From Pseudomonas frederiksbergensis (GTDB taxonomy: Bacteria; Pseudomonadota; Gammaproteobacteria; Pseudomonadales; Pseudomonadaceae): a DNA stretch of 64,000 nt. A model generated the notes under the pieces. That model saw only the letters and a program-made list of their open reading frames with translations. It searched no databases and had not been told where the DNA came from. The stretch spans positions 613,013 to 677,012 of the forward strand of contig NZ_MOBM01000039.1 of NCBI RefSeq assembly GCF_003732275.1, in the 5' to 3' direction. The stretch's first letter is position 1. Every line of letters begins with the position of its first letter. Made by a program: the position numbers and the translations under genes. Shown here one piece after another: positions 49,386-58,810 of this stretch.

Positions 49386-50318
49386 TCAATACCCGCGATT
49401 GAAATCCACTTCCCCGCGCAACGCTTCGCCCGCCTGATACGCCCGCAGGTTTTCGGCGAACAACTTCACCATCATCGGTGGCGACGTCGGTGCCGAACTG
49501 TGGCCGGTCAGCAGCAGGCCCCACGCGGTCCAGAACGGATGGCGTTGCGGCAGAGGTTCCTGACGGCAGACGTCGATCACGGCCCCGGCCAGATGCCCCT
49601 CCTTCAAGGCTTCCACCAGATCCGCATCGACCACCGCCACGCCGCGCCCAACGTTGATGAACAATCCGGTCGGCTTGAACTGCTTGAACAGTGCGGCGTC
49701 GTACAGGTCGTGAGTATTGGGGGTATTGGGCAGCAGATTGATCACGTAATCCACTTCACCGACCAGACGCGGCAGATCAGCCAGGCTTGCGACTTCGACA
49801 AACGGCGTCTGCTCGCGGGCTTCGCTGGCGATGCCATACAACTCGACGCCAAACGGCAGCAGAAACTGCGCCACGGTCTGGCCGATATCACCGGTGCCGA
49901 CGATCAACACCTTGCGTCCGGCCAGGCTTTGACCCTGGCGGTTGTCCCACTTTCGCTCGACCTGGCTGACCAGCCGCGCCAGTACTTCGCGCTCGTGGCC
50001 GAGCATGTAAGTCAGTACGTATTCGGCCATAACCTGACCGAAAATTCCTACCGCGCGAGTCAGGCGATAGTGCCGTGGCAGGCCGTCGGCCAGCAACGGC
50101 GTGATGCCGGCCCAGGTCGACTGCAGCCATGCCGGCGTGTGGCCCTGGCGCAACAGTGTCGCCAGCAGGTCCGGCTGACCGAGCCAGACCTGGCAATCGG
50201 CGGCCTGACGGGCCAGTTCGGCGGAGTCGCCGCTGGTCAGTACTTCCAGATCAGGCGCTGCCTGACGCAACAGTTGGGCATACACAGGGTGGTCGTGTTC
50301 AGCAATCAGAACGCGCAT
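49386..50318 (-). CDS. ghrA: D-2-hydroxyacid dehydrogenase, glyoxylate/hydroxypyruvate reductase A type
   Basis: A 310-residue NAD(P)H-dependent dehydrogenase. The Rossmann loop is VLIVGTGDIGQTVA (about residue 138), the substrate Arg is in FINVGRGVAVVD, the acidic partner in VIDVCRQEPLP, and the catalytic His in LTGHSSAPT. The His-Ser-Ala context is as in GhrA-type enzymes, which reduce glyoxylate and hydroxypyruvate. It follows rnd and ycgL on the same strand, an arrangement I recall from P. aeruginosa. Confidence 0.85.
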   Translation of the reverse strand: MRVLIAEHDHPVYAQLLRQAAPDLEVLTSGDSAELARQAADCQVWLGQPDLLATLLRQGHTPAWLQSTWAGITPLLADGLPRHYRLTRAVGIFGQVMAEYVLTYMLGHEREVLARLVSQVERKWDNRQGQSLAGRKVLIVGTGDIGQTVAQFLLPFGVELYGIASEAREQTPFVEVASLADLPRLVGEVDYVINLLPNTPNTHDLYDAALFKQFKPTGLFINVGRGVAVVDADLVEALKEGHLAGAVIDVCRQEPLPQRHPFWTAWGLLLTGHSSAPTSPPMMVKLFAENLRAYQAGEALRGEVDFNRGY

Positions 50319-50410
50319 GGTTCAAACCTTTCAAAAACAGTGCAGACGGCCGCCGACGGAGTATCACTCCATCGCCCTGGCCATCGCCAAAATCATTCCA
50401 GTATTTCATA

Positions 50411-50430
50411 CAGGCTCTGAACAGAGCCTG
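50411..50430. terminator. Hairpin after ycgL
   Basis: CAGGCTCT-GAAC-AGAGCCTG, a perfect eight-base stem nine bases downstream of the ycgL stop. It lacks a T-run, so it may stabilise the 3' end rather than terminate on its own. Confidence 0.45.
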
Positions 50431-50438
50431 TCTGCCGA

Positions 50439-50732
50439 TCACATCGGGTCGTTGCGTCGCAGCAATTCTTCCGGCAGATGCTCGATGTATTCGTCTTCGG
50501 CCGGCGGCATTTGCAGGTGGTAGCCCTGCTTCTCAAGGTTTTCCAGCACCACAGTGATGTCTTCGCGCGACAGCTTGCGCTCGGGCGTCAGCACCAGATC
50601 GAAAGCGTGATGCGGTTTGCCGAAGGCCGCCATCAGGCTTTCCGGAACGCGCTCCAGTGCATCGCTTTTGAGCACATAGAGGTACATCTCGTTTTTCTTC
50701 AGGCTTCGATAGATGGAGCAAATACGTTTCAA
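50439..50732 (-). CDS. ycgL: YcgL-domain protein
   Basis: A 97-residue YcgL protein (KRICSIYRSLKKNEMYLYV... opening, GYHLQMPPAEDEY close). Its fold is a small alpha/beta domain with no assigned activity. The start is an unusual TTG at 50732 that overlaps the rnd stop (TTGA), so it is translated by coupling to rnd. The next ATG is 16 codons inside the conserved domain and is therefore too late. Confidence 0.88.
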   Translation of the reverse strand: MKRICSIYRSLKKNEMYLYVLKSDALERVPESLMAAFGKPHHAFDLVLTPERKLSREDITVVLENLEKQGYHLQMPPAEDEYIEHLPEELLRRNDPM

Positions 50733-51862
50733 GGCTGTTCTCCGGCGGTGGCCAGGCTGTCGAGCAGCGCCTGGCCCATCAACTCGCGGCGCCAGCCACG
50801 CAGCGAATCAGGCAATTGGTAAGGACCATTGGGGAAGCCGCTCTTGAGCAGCGCTTCCAGGGTTTTCTTGCGCAGCATCAGCTCTGGCGCGATGTTCAGG
50901 CGTTCGGCTTCGGCCTGGCCGATCGCGCGCAGCTGTTTGACCAGCGCGGCGGCATCCACCGGCAACGGCTCCGGCACCGCAGGTGGCCATTGATCAGGCG
51001 ACACACTGCCAGAGCGCTTGATCAGATCAAGCAGAAATTCGCCGTCCTGACGCACGGTACGCGGGTGCATGTCTTCGATTTTCGCCAGCGCGCCGAGGTT
51101 GTCCGGTTGCGTGCGCGCCAACGGCCACAGGGAATGTTCACGGACGATGCGGTTGCGCGGCAGATCACGGGCACGGGCCTGCGTCTCACGCCAGGCGCAA
51201 AGTTCACGCAACACGGCGAGTTGGGCGCGGGACAGTTTCCAGGCCAGTTTGGCGTCGCGATAGACCTCATACGGGTCGACCTCGCGACGCAGATTGGCCA
51301 CCAGCTCGGCACCGTCTTCCAAAACCCAGGCGTATTTTTCGTCAGAAAGCTTCGGACGCAGCTGTACGAAAACTTCCGCCAGGTGCAAGGCATCTTCGGC
51401 GGCATAGCTGATCTGGGTGTCGGACAGAGGACGTTGCAGCCAGTCGGAACGGGTTTCACCCTTGGGCAGGTCGATGCCGAGCACTTCCTGCACCAGCCGC
51501 GAATAGCCCATGGAAAAACCGAGGTTCAGGTAAGCGGCGGCCAATTGGGTGTCGAACAGCGGCGCCGGCAGGCTGCCGGTCAGGCGCAGTAACACTTCGA
51601 GGTCTTCGCTGCACGCATGCACGACTTTGACCACGGCCGGGTTTTCCAGCAATGCGGCCAACGGCTGCCAATTGTCGATGGTCAGCGGATCAATCAGGTA
51701 AGCGCGTACGCCATCGCCGATCTGCAGCAGGCCGGCGATCGGGTAAAAGGTGTCGACCCGCATGAATTCGGTGTCGAGGGCAACGAATGGCAGCTGCTGC
51801 CACTCGGCACAAAACTGACCGAGGCTATCGTTGTCGCGAATCCAGTGAATATCGATGGCCAC
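50729..51862 (-). CDS. rnd: Ribonuclease D
   Basis: 3'-5' exoribonuclease of 377 aa that trims tRNA precursors and other small RNAs. The DEDD exonuclease motifs are FVALDTEFMR (I), VVHACSEDLEVL (II) and SYAAEDALHL (III, with the catalytic Tyr), followed by two HRDC-like helical domains (WRETQARARDLPRNRIVRE). A GTG at 51862 with AAGGGAGA just upstream is the start; the frame continues 21 codons further without a ribosome site. Confidence 0.95.
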   Translation of the reverse strand: MAIDIHWIRDNDSLGQFCAEWQQLPFVALDTEFMRVDTFYPIAGLLQIGDGVRAYLIDPLTIDNWQPLAALLENPAVVKVVHACSEDLEVLLRLTGSLPAPLFDTQLAAAYLNLGFSMGYSRLVQEVLGIDLPKGETRSDWLQRPLSDTQISYAAEDALHLAEVFVQLRPKLSDEKYAWVLEDGAELVANLRREVDPYEVYRDAKLAWKLSRAQLAVLRELCAWRETQARARDLPRNRIVREHSLWPLARTQPDNLGALAKIEDMHPRTVRQDGEFLLDLIKRSGSVSPDQWPPAVPEPLPVDAAALVKQLRAIGQAEAERLNIAPELMLRKKTLEALLKSGFPNGPYQLPDSLRGWRRELMGQALLDSLATAGEQP

Positions 51863-51988
51863 ACGGCTCTCCCTTGAAGAATGGCGCGCAGTATATATCG
51901 CCCCCGGCGATTTCCGCGCATCCACTGAACAAGAGCTTTAGCGAAAATACCTGCTGGACCACAAGAATAGTCTGACAGGAGGAGACAA

Positions 51989-52044
51989 GGGGGCGTTCTC
52001 AATTAGTTTCCCCGCCGGTGTGGAAACTAATTGAGAACGCCCCC
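51989..52044. repeat. Perfect 23-bp-arm palindrome abutting a stop codon
   Basis: Arms 51989-52011 and 52022-52044 (minus strand begins GGGGGCGTTCTCAATTAGTT) around a ten-base loop. On the minus strand it begins with the G of the methyltransferase TAG stop. No T-run; unlike the REP families, but similar in style to 44882-44963. Confidence 0.9.
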
Positions 52045-52706
52045 TAGCTGCCCTTACGCAGCACGTAGACCCGCATCCGCGCACAACCCGGCAGGAAGTC
52101 CTGATGGTTGAGCAAGTGGAAACCCGCCTGCCTGAACTCTGCCTCAAGTTCGGCCTTGCTCGCCTGTGGCTGGACCTCTGCGCCCTCCCCATCCGATCGG
52201 CGGAGCTTGAAACGCCCATCAACCCGCACCGCCACAATCACGGTATCGCGACTGACCCGGTGGAACTCGCCCAGCATGGCCAACCGATGCTCAGGACTGA
52301 CGATGCGTTGAAACAGTTGCATGCAAAAAATGCAATCAACCGCGTTCTCCGACAAACCGATGGTGAAGGCTGAACTCTGAAAGGTCTTGACCCGTTCCAG
52401 CAGGTGCTGCGGATGGTGGGTGCGGGCATGATCGAGCATGTCCTGAGACGGATCAGTCGCAAGAATCACCCGATTCGCATGCTCGGCCAGTATCGACCAG
52501 AAGCGCCCGGCACCGCAGGCCACATCAAGAATCAATCCCGGTTCGCCGGCGACCTGAAGCGCGTTACGCACCAGTTGCTCGTCGCGCCAGAACGTCAAAC
52601 GCCCTGCCAGGCCACGCGGTCGCGACTGAAGGCAGACGCGAGCGTGTTCCTGATCGTAGCGCCGGGCGAACTCGAGTTCGATGGCGGATGGGGGCTGCGC
52701 GGACAT
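52044..52706 (-). CDS. Class I SAM-dependent methyltransferase
   Basis: A 220-residue Rossmann-fold methyltransferase. Motif I is LILDVACGAGRFWSIL, the acidic residue of motif II is in VILATDPSQDM, and NAVDCIFCMQLFQRI is motif IV. It has the Methyltransf_11-like layout with no extra domain that would reveal the substrate. The ATG at 52706 (MSAQPPSAIE) with AAGAG nine bases upstream is chosen over a TTG two codons earlier. A perfect palindrome starts inside its stop codon. Its start is 74 bp from the eptA stop, on the same strand. Confidence 0.85.
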   Translation of the reverse strand: MSAQPPSAIELEFARRYDQEHARVCLQSRPRGLAGRLTFWRDEQLVRNALQVAGEPGLILDVACGAGRFWSILAEHANRVILATDPSQDMLDHARTHHPQHLLERVKTFQSSAFTIGLSENAVDCIFCMQLFQRIVSPEHRLAMLGEFHRVSRDTVIVAVRVDGRFKLRRSDGEGAEVQPQASKAELEAEFRQAGFHLLNHQDFLPGCARMRVYVLRKGS

Positions 52707-52779
52707 GTGCAAGGGCTCTTGTTGGACGTTCCAGGCGCCGCAGGTTAGCGGTCGCTACGTGAAAAAAAGGTCGAATCAT

Positions 52780-54429
52780 TCATTTTTTGGCCAGAACACC
52801 GTCGATCACTGCACCGCGACAACCGGCAAACATGTCCAGCCCCGGGTCGTAGACCTTGCTGTTGACCTCCAGCAGGCCAAGCATGGAATGGAACAGGTTG
52901 TCCTGGCTCAAGGGCTTTTCGCGACTCAGTTGCAGGCAATGGGTGTCGACCGAGAACGATTTTTGATAGCTGTCGGAGAACCATGCCAGCATCGCTACAT
53001 GCTTCTGTTGTTCCGGCGCCAGCATGTAAGGCGTGCCATGAAGGAACAGGTTGTATTCGCCCAGCGATTCGCCGTGGTCCGACAGATAAAGCATCGCGGT
53101 ATCGACTTTGTCCTGATTACTGCGCAACAAATCAATCAAGGTCGACAGCACATGGTCGGTATACACCAACGTGTTGTCGTAGCCATTGACGATACTTTCG
53201 CGGCTGCAATTGTTCAGTGCATTGCTTTCACACACCGGGGTGAAGTGTTCGTATTCTTTCGGGTAGCGCTTGAAGTATTCCGGACCGTGACTGCCCATTT
53301 GGTGCAGTACCAGCACGGTGTCTTTATCCAGCGTGTCAATGAAATGCTGCAAACCTTGCAGGAGAATTTCATCGCGGCACTCGCTATTGGCACACAGCAC
53401 CGGATCTTTCAGGTTACTCACGTTGTCGACAGTGACTCGATCGCAAGTACCTTTGCAGCCTGACTGGTTATCCCGCCAGATAACCTCCAGACCCGCGTGT
53501 TTGAGCACGTCCAGCAGACCTTCCTCATTCTTCGCCTTGCTGGCGTTGTAATCCTTACGGCCCATGTTGGAGAACATGCAAGGCACCGACACGGCAGTTT
53601 CCGTGCCGCACGAATGCACATCGGTGAAGGCAATCAGGCCGGCCTCTTTATCCAGTTTGGGTGTGGTGTCGCGGTCATAACCCAGGATCCCGAAGTTCTC
53701 GGCCCGGGCACTTTCACCCACCACCAGTACCGTCAAGGATTTACGGTCGTGGGTCTGCCAGATCGGGTTTTTCCGAGCGTCTTCACCGATGTTGATGAAG
53801 GGCTGCCGGGCAGAAACTACTCGCTCGTGCAGATAACCGAACGAGGCTCCAATGTAGTTGCTTGGTACCACCATCAGGCGCAATTCATGGTGATTGCGAA
53901 ACAACGACGACAAGCCTTGATAGTTGACCAAGGCTACACCACCAATCACCGCAACCGACGCCACACTCACCAATACTTTACTTAATAATTCACGGTGCCA
54001 GCGCCGATAGTGGACGGGAATCTTCCACAACAACCACGACGGCAAAATTCCGAGAAGTACAATATAAACAAACAATTTCGTGGACAGTAAGTCCCGTACT
54101 TCCGTGGCATTGGTTTCTGCGAAGTTGCGCAACATACCCGCGTCGATCAATACACCGTATTGGCTCATGAAATAAGCCACGCCGGCACTGATCAAAAAGA
54201 TCAGCGTCAACAGGGGTTTCATCACTGGCCGGAATGCCAGCATGGTCAGCACAATGTTGAAGACCGCCAGGATCATCACCCCGAACGCGACACGCATGAC
54301 GATGCCTTGACCGTCTGCAGCGGTGATATCGAAGAGGTGTTGCCAGAGAACTGAATTGAACCCTGCCAATAAAAAGGCACTGACAATCAACGTCACCCAC
54401 TCGGGGCGCACGGCTTTGAACTTCAACAT
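52780..54429 (-). CDS. eptA: Lipid A phosphoethanolamine transferase
   Basis: Inner-membrane alkaline-phosphatase-fold enzyme of 549 aa. Five N-terminal membrane helices (about residues 10-175) precede the periplasmic catalytic domain; the nucleophile Thr lies in SCGTETAVSVPC (about 273-284) and metal ligands in VVGESAR (Glu239) and YLSDHGESLGE, with the cysteine pairs that form the family's disulfides. Adding phosphoethanolamine to lipid A lowers polymyxin binding. The ATG at 54429 gives the usual family length; the frame runs 38 codons further upstream without likeness to the family. Confidence 0.88.
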   Translation of the reverse strand: MLKFKAVRPEWVTLIVSAFLLAGFNSVLWQHLFDITAADGQGIVMRVAFGVMILAVFNIVLTMLAFRPVMKPLLTLIFLISAGVAYFMSQYGVLIDAGMLRNFAETNATEVRDLLSTKLFVYIVLLGILPSWLLWKIPVHYRRWHRELLSKVLVSVASVAVIGGVALVNYQGLSSLFRNHHELRLMVVPSNYIGASFGYLHERVVSARQPFINIGEDARKNPIWQTHDRKSLTVLVVGESARAENFGILGYDRDTTPKLDKEAGLIAFTDVHSCGTETAVSVPCMFSNMGRKDYNASKAKNEEGLLDVLKHAGLEVIWRDNQSGCKGTCDRVTVDNVSNLKDPVLCANSECRDEILLQGLQHFIDTLDKDTVLVLHQMGSHGPEYFKRYPKEYEHFTPVCESNALNNCSRESIVNGYDNTLVYTDHVLSTLIDLLRSNQDKVDTAMLYLSDHGESLGEYNLFLHGTPYMLAPEQQKHVAMLAWFSDSYQKSFSVDTHCLQLSREKPLSQDNLFHSMLGLLEVNSKVYDPGLDMFAGCRGAVIDGVLAKK

Positions 54430-54596
54430 GATGAACGGCTGTTCCTGGAAAGAAGTGCCCACGGCAAATGTGAAAATTTCATTTACCGCGACAACACTAA
54501 TTTTAAGCAGCCGACCATCAATTTTTCGTGAAAAAGAAGCCAACGAATAGTTGGTTCATGGCATTGGGCCAAAACTTTCAGCAATGAAAACCAGTT

Positions 54597-55979
54597 TCAC
54601 GCCTGATGCAGATACCAGCGCCAGTCCTGCTCACCGACTTCACCCATGAACTGCCGGTATTCGGCACGTTTCACCGCCAGATACACGCCAAGAAATTCAC
54701 TGCCGAATGCCTCCCGCGCCCAGTTCGATGCCTCCAGCGCTCGCAACGTAGTCAACCAGTCGGTGGGCAACAATTCCATAGACTGGGCGTACCCGTTACC
54801 TTCCACGGGTGATCCTGGGTCAAGCTGCTCGCGGATGCCGCGATGAATCCCGGCCAGGATCGACGCAGCCGCCAGGTACGGGTTGGCATCGGCACCACAG
54901 ATGCGGTGCTCGATATGCCGAGAGAATGCCGGCCCGCCGGGCACCCGCAAACTCACGGTGCGGTTGTCCACGCCCCAGGTGGCCGCCAGTGGTGCGTAGC
55001 TGTTGGTCTGGAAACGACGGTACGAGTTGGCGTTCGGACAGAACAACAGCAATGAATCGAGCAACGTGCTGAGCATCCCGCCGACCGCTTGCTTAAGCAG
55101 CGGCGTGCCGTCCGGGGCTTCGCTGGCGAACAGGTTATTGCCGTTCTTGTCCGCCAGGCTGACGTGCATGTGCATGCCAGTGCCGGCCAGATCATCGAAA
55201 GGCTTGGCCATGAAACAGGCCGCCATCCCATGCTTGTGGGCCACACCCTTGACCAACCGTTTGTAGCGCACCGCTTCGTCCATCGCCTGTAAAGCATCGG
55301 TGCGGTGTTCGAGGGTGATTTCCACCTGCCCCGGCGCATATTCGGAGATCGCCGTGCGCGCCGGAATGCCCTGAAGTTTGCAGGCGCTGTAAAGGTCGGC
55401 CAGAAACGGCTCGATCTGCTCCAGCTCGCGCAAGCCATAAACTTGAGTCCCATGGGGGCGCCCGCCATCGACATCCCGCGCCGGCTGCGGCCGACCGTTG
55501 CTGTCGCGCTGCTGATCCAGCAAATAGAACTCCAGCTCCGCCGCCATCACCGGGTAATAACCGTCGGCCTGCAAACCTTCGATGACCTTGGCCAGCAGGT
55601 GCCGTGGGTCGGCGATGGTTGCGGGCATGCCCTCTTTTGGATGCATGCTGACCTGCACCGCCGCCGTGGGAATCAATCGCCACGGCATACGCTGCAAACT
55701 GCCGCTGATCGGGTAGGCCCGGCAATCGATATCACCGACGTCCCAGACCAGCCCGGAATTTTCTACATCATCGCCATTGATGGTCAGGCCCAGAATGGTG
55801 CTCGGCAGCGGCCGCCCGCTCTCGTACACCGCCAGCAGTTCATCGCGATGCAGCAGCTTGCCCCGTGGCACACCGTTGTTGTCGAGGATGAACAGCTCGA
55901 ACATCTCGATATCCGGATTATGTTCCAGGAAGGACAGGGCTTCTTCTTTCGTGGCGAAGGATGTCGTGGCACAGCTCAT
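54597..55979 (-). CDS. Glutamine-synthetase-like gamma-glutamyl ligase (polyamine/amine type)
   Basis: A 460-residue GS-fold enzyme of the PuuA/SpuI group. Metal-binding pieces are VMAAELEFYL (about residue 145) and GMHMHVSL (about 268), with the ATP/ammonia-side region RIEHRICGADANPYLAAA-like at HIEHRICGADANPYLAAA. It lacks the adenylylation Tyr loop of GlnA, and its N-terminus is that of gamma-glutamylpolyamine synthetases, which begin putrescine or related amine breakdown. Other puu/spu genes are absent nearby. A small inverted repeat lies 283 bp upstream. Confidence 0.85.
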   Translation of the reverse strand: MSCATTSFATKEEALSFLEHNPDIEMFELFILDNNGVPRGKLLHRDELLAVYESGRPLPSTILGLTINGDDVENSGLVWDVGDIDCRAYPISGSLQRMPWRLIPTAAVQVSMHPKEGMPATIADPRHLLAKVIEGLQADGYYPVMAAELEFYLLDQQRDSNGRPQPARDVDGGRPHGTQVYGLRELEQIEPFLADLYSACKLQGIPARTAISEYAPGQVEITLEHRTDALQAMDEAVRYKRLVKGVAHKHGMAACFMAKPFDDLAGTGMHMHVSLADKNGNNLFASEAPDGTPLLKQAVGGMLSTLLDSLLLFCPNANSYRRFQTNSYAPLAATWGVDNRTVSLRVPGGPAFSRHIEHRICGADANPYLAAASILAGIHRGIREQLDPGSPVEGNGYAQSMELLPTDWLTTLRALEASNWAREAFGSEFLGVYLAVKRAEYRQFMGEVGEQDWRWYLHQA

Positions 55980-56261
55980 GGGAATTCTCGTCTATCCGCG
56001 TCGGGCAAACGCACAGGCGCCGCCGGTTTGATCCCGGCGCACCGCGCGGGACCTGTCAGAACAATCAACGGGACATGCAGGAATCCGGCGGGCGGGCGTG
56101 GCGACAGTGCCACAGCGCCCAGAAGGCCAGTTCGGAGGGAAGTGCGACCGGACAACCGTCCATAGAGAAGACCGCAGTAAACAGATGAGCAGCAGCGTCA
56201 CACGGGGGGTTAAGTCGTTAAATCGGGATTTGAAGAACCTTGGGTGTGGATTGGCTAAACA

Positions 56262-56283
56262 TTCACTAAATGCCTTAAGTGAA
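56262..56283. promoter_or_regulatory. Inverted repeat in the ligase promoter region
   Basis: TTCACT-N10-AGTGAA, a six-base dyad in AT-rich sequence (TTCACTAAATGCCTTAAGTG onward), about 285 bp upstream of the ligase start. A regulator operator is possible. Confidence 0.35.
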
Positions 56284-56310
56284 CAAAATCTACCAAACAC
56301 CACATCCCCC

Positions 56311-56400
56311 TGTGGGAGCGAGCCTGCTCGCGAAGAGGCCATCACATTCAATATGTATGTTGACTGTCACACCGCTATTGCGAGCAGGCTCGCTCCCACA
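56311..56400. repeat. REP doublet, GTGGGAGCGAGCCTGCTCGCGA family
   Basis: Arms 56311-56335 and 56376-56400, the latter with one change (ATTGCGAGC). Unlike most copies here, it sits in a divergent promoter region. Confidence 0.87.
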
Positions 56401-56423
56401 TTGGATCTGCGTTGCATCACAGC

Positions 56424-56440
56424 TATTTAATTTTTAAATA
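56424..56440. promoter_or_regulatory. AT-rich palindrome before the CynX-type transporter
   Basis: TATTTAA-TTT-TTAAATA, a perfect seven-base dyad 76 bp before the MFS start; a possible operator or part of the promoter. Confidence 0.35.
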
Positions 56441-56515
56441 CCGCTCCAGACTTTCTGATTTGCCGCCTTCGGGGCTCGCGCGCCTAATCGGCTCCTTGTT
56501 TTTGAAGGTCCGATT

Positions 56516-57700
56516 ATGGAAAACGTTCGCGCAACCTCCCGTCCTGCCTTCTGGCTGATGTTCGGTATCATTCTTGTCGCCCTGAACCTGCGTCCGTCCA
56601 TGGCCGCTGTCGGTCCTTTGCTATCAGCCATTCGCGGTGATATCCCGCTGAGTTTCAGCCTGGCCTCTCTCCTGACGATGCTGCCAGTCATGGCCATGGG
56701 GCTGGCGATGTTCTTCGGTATCGGCGTCAGTCAGCGCCTGGGCGAGCAGCGCACCGTGGTGCTGTCACTGCTGATCATCGGCCTGGCCACGGTATCGCGG
56801 CTGTTCCTCGATTCGGCGGCGGAACTGATCTTGAGTGCCGTGTTGGCCGGCATCGGCATTGCGTTGATCCAGGCGTTGATGCCCGCCCTGATCAAGTCCC
56901 GTTTCAGCGACAACGTTTCCGTATGCATGGGCCTCTACGTGACGTCGATCATGGGCGGCGCGGCAATCGCCGCGTCGTTTGCGCCGCTGGTGATGACCCG
57001 CACCGACAGTTGGCGAATGGGCTTGGCGATCTGGGCGGCGCTGGCACTGGTGGCATTGCTGCTCTGGTGCGCTCAACGCTCGGGAATGCCGACGCTGGAT
57101 GCCAAATCATCAGGCAAGGAATCCTTTTTCACCCATTCCCGCGCCTGGTTACTCGCGATCTTCTTCGGCCTCGGTACGGCGTCCTACACCTGTGTGCTGG
57201 CCTGGCTGGCGCCGTACTACGTGGAAAAAGGCTGGAGCGAACAACAGGCCGGTTTGTTGCTGGGCTTTTTGACGGCCATGGAAGTGTTGTCGGGGCTATT
57301 GGTACCCGCCATCGCCAACCGCAGTCGCGACCGGAGACTGGTGCTGGTGGTGTTGCTGACACTGATCATGGCCGGTTTCTGCGGGCTGATTCTGAGCCCG
57401 AAAAACCTGAGCCTGTTGTGGCCCTGCCTGCTTGGACTGGGCATCGGCGGGCTGTTCCCGATGAGCCTGATTGTGTCATTGGATCATCTGGACAATCCCC
57501 AACGCGCGGGCGGATTGACTGCCTTCGTGCAGGGCATCGGTTACCTGATTGCCGGCCTCTCGCCGCTGATGGCCGGGATAATTCGCGATCAGTTGGGCAG
57601 TTTCGAATGGGCCTGGTGGTCACTGACTGGCGTCATGGCGTTAATGATCCTGATGGCTCTGCGCTTCGATCCGCGGCATTACGCCAAACACATTCACTGA
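56516..57700 (+). CDS. CynX/NimT-family MFS transporter
   Basis: Twelve-helix MFS protein of 394 aa of the cyanate/nitroimidazole (CynX/NimT) type, recognised by the opening VALNLRPSMAAVGPLLSAIR, where the NLRP motif is diagnostic, and GLYVTSIMGGAAIAASFAPL in the middle. AAGG lies about seven bases before the ATG. It is followed 15 bp later by a DMT transporter and the two are probably co-transcribed. No cyanase gene is near, so the substrate is open. Confidence 0.88.
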   Translation: MENVRATSRPAFWLMFGIILVALNLRPSMAAVGPLLSAIRGDIPLSFSLASLLTMLPVMAMGLAMFFGIGVSQRLGEQRTVVLSLLIIGLATVSRLFLDSAAELILSAVLAGIGIALIQALMPALIKSRFSDNVSVCMGLYVTSIMGGAAIAASFAPLVMTRTDSWRMGLAIWAALALVALLLWCAQRSGMPTLDAKSSGKESFFTHSRAWLLAIFFGLGTASYTCVLAWLAPYYVEKGWSEQQAGLLLGFLTAMEVLSGLLVPAIANRSRDRRLVLVVLLTLIMAGFCGLILSPKNLSLLWPCLLGLGIGGLFPMSLIVSLDHLDNPQRAGGLTAFVQGIGYLIAGLSPLMAGIIRDQLGSFEWAWWSLTGVMALMILMALRFDPRHYAKHIH

Positions 57701-57715
57701 CCCGGAAAACCCACC

Positions 57716-58663
57716 ATGAAACGCACAGGTTTTGCTGCCGCTCATGTCGGCATGCTGCTCTGGGCACTATTGATTGCCGTCTCGTTTTCCGCGGCAGCCC
57801 AGGTCAGCCAGGCCATCGACCCGATTCTACTGACCGGTTTGCGCTTGCTGTTTTGCGCCCTGGTGTTTTTTCCCCTGCTGCTGTTCAAGGGCGACACCGC
57901 CATGAACATTCAAGGACTGCTCAGCCATGCGGTGCTCGGTATGCTGTTGGCGCTGTATTTCGGCTCGTTGTTCGAAGCGCTGCGCTACACCTCGGCAGTG
58001 AGCACCGGAACGATGTTCACTCTGGTGCCGTTGCTGACGCTGCTGTTCGAAGCTTTCCTGATACCCGACAGCAGCCTGAAACAACGCGTATTGCCCATGC
58101 TGATTGCCGCAGTCGGTGCCGTGCTGCTGGTGTTGAAAGGCGCTGGCCCCGGCGAACTGCCGTCGCTGTATGCGGTGTCGGTGTATGGGATCGGTTGTTT
58201 GGCAATGGCGCTCTACTCGCCCCTGAGCCAACGGCTCAAGGCCAATAGCCTCAAGGGGCGCGGCCCGGTGGCCATGACCTTCTGGAACATGCTGTTCGGC
58301 GCGCTGTTTCTATTGGCGTTCTGTGGGTTCAGCGGCGGCTGGCGCTCGGCGTCGTTGCTGACCGCGAGCGATCTCTGGTGGTTGATATACCTGGCACTGT
58401 TCGCCACGCTGGCGACCTTCTGGCTACTGCATCGAGCCATTGGAATCATCGCCCCCTCCTCGGTCATTTCCTACATCTACCTGAGCACTCTGTTCATCAC
58501 GCTGTTCCACTGGTTCTGGCTACGCCAGTCGCCACTAGCCCTGGAAATCATCGGCGCATTACTGGTGGGCATCGGCATGTTGGCGCTGCTAATATCCAGT
58601 CGCGACGCGATCCCCGCGCAGCCATCAGCGTTAAAGGCCTCTGGCCAGCTTTCAAGAGATTGA
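57716..58663 (+). CDS. EamA/DMT-superfamily transporter
   Basis: A 315-residue, ten-helix DMT protein (opening GFAAAHVGMLLWALLIAVSF; second EamA unit from about residue 145, LYAVSVYGIGCLAMALYSPL). It follows the CynX-type gene by 15 bp in the same operon. Two different exporter types in one operon suggest related substrates or export of a toxic analogue. A LysR gene follows 147 bp downstream on the same strand. Confidence 0.87.
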   Translation: MKRTGFAAAHVGMLLWALLIAVSFSAAAQVSQAIDPILLTGLRLLFCALVFFPLLLFKGDTAMNIQGLLSHAVLGMLLALYFGSLFEALRYTSAVSTGTMFTLVPLLTLLFEAFLIPDSSLKQRVLPMLIAAVGAVLLVLKGAGPGELPSLYAVSVYGIGCLAMALYSPLSQRLKANSLKGRGPVAMTFWNMLFGALFLLAFCGFSGGWRSASLLTASDLWWLIYLALFATLATFWLLHRAIGIIAPSSVISYIYLSTLFITLFHWFWLRQSPLALEIIGALLVGIGMLALLISSRDAIPAQPSALKASGQLSRD

Positions 58664-58810
58664 ATTCATAGGTCGTGTTCGTAACATTTTCTGTCCCACA
58701 ACTGACCATGAAAAATCCTACAAGGCATTCTCTTGGCACCATCGTTCCGTTAGGATCGTTCGCACACGTTTGCGCACAGTCAGCGCAAGGAGCACAGCGA
58801 GACAGAACGG

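Larger units (their letters stand above)
55980..56515. other. 536-bp divergent intergenic region
   Basis: It holds no gene that I can support. It contains an inverted repeat (56262-56283), a second-family REP pair (56311-56400) and an AT-rich palindrome (56424-56440), i.e. control regions of the gamma-glutamyl ligase and the MFS gene. Confidence 0.6.

Noticed and set aside
54430..54560. PmrA-box (CTTAAG-like) upstream of eptA
   Set aside because: Only a single CTTAA half is present; no correctly spaced second half was found.
56923..58248. 441-codon frame overlapping the CynX and DMT genes
   Set aside because: It is a +1 shadow spanning two real membrane-protein genes; composition is Arg/Gly-rich without domains.
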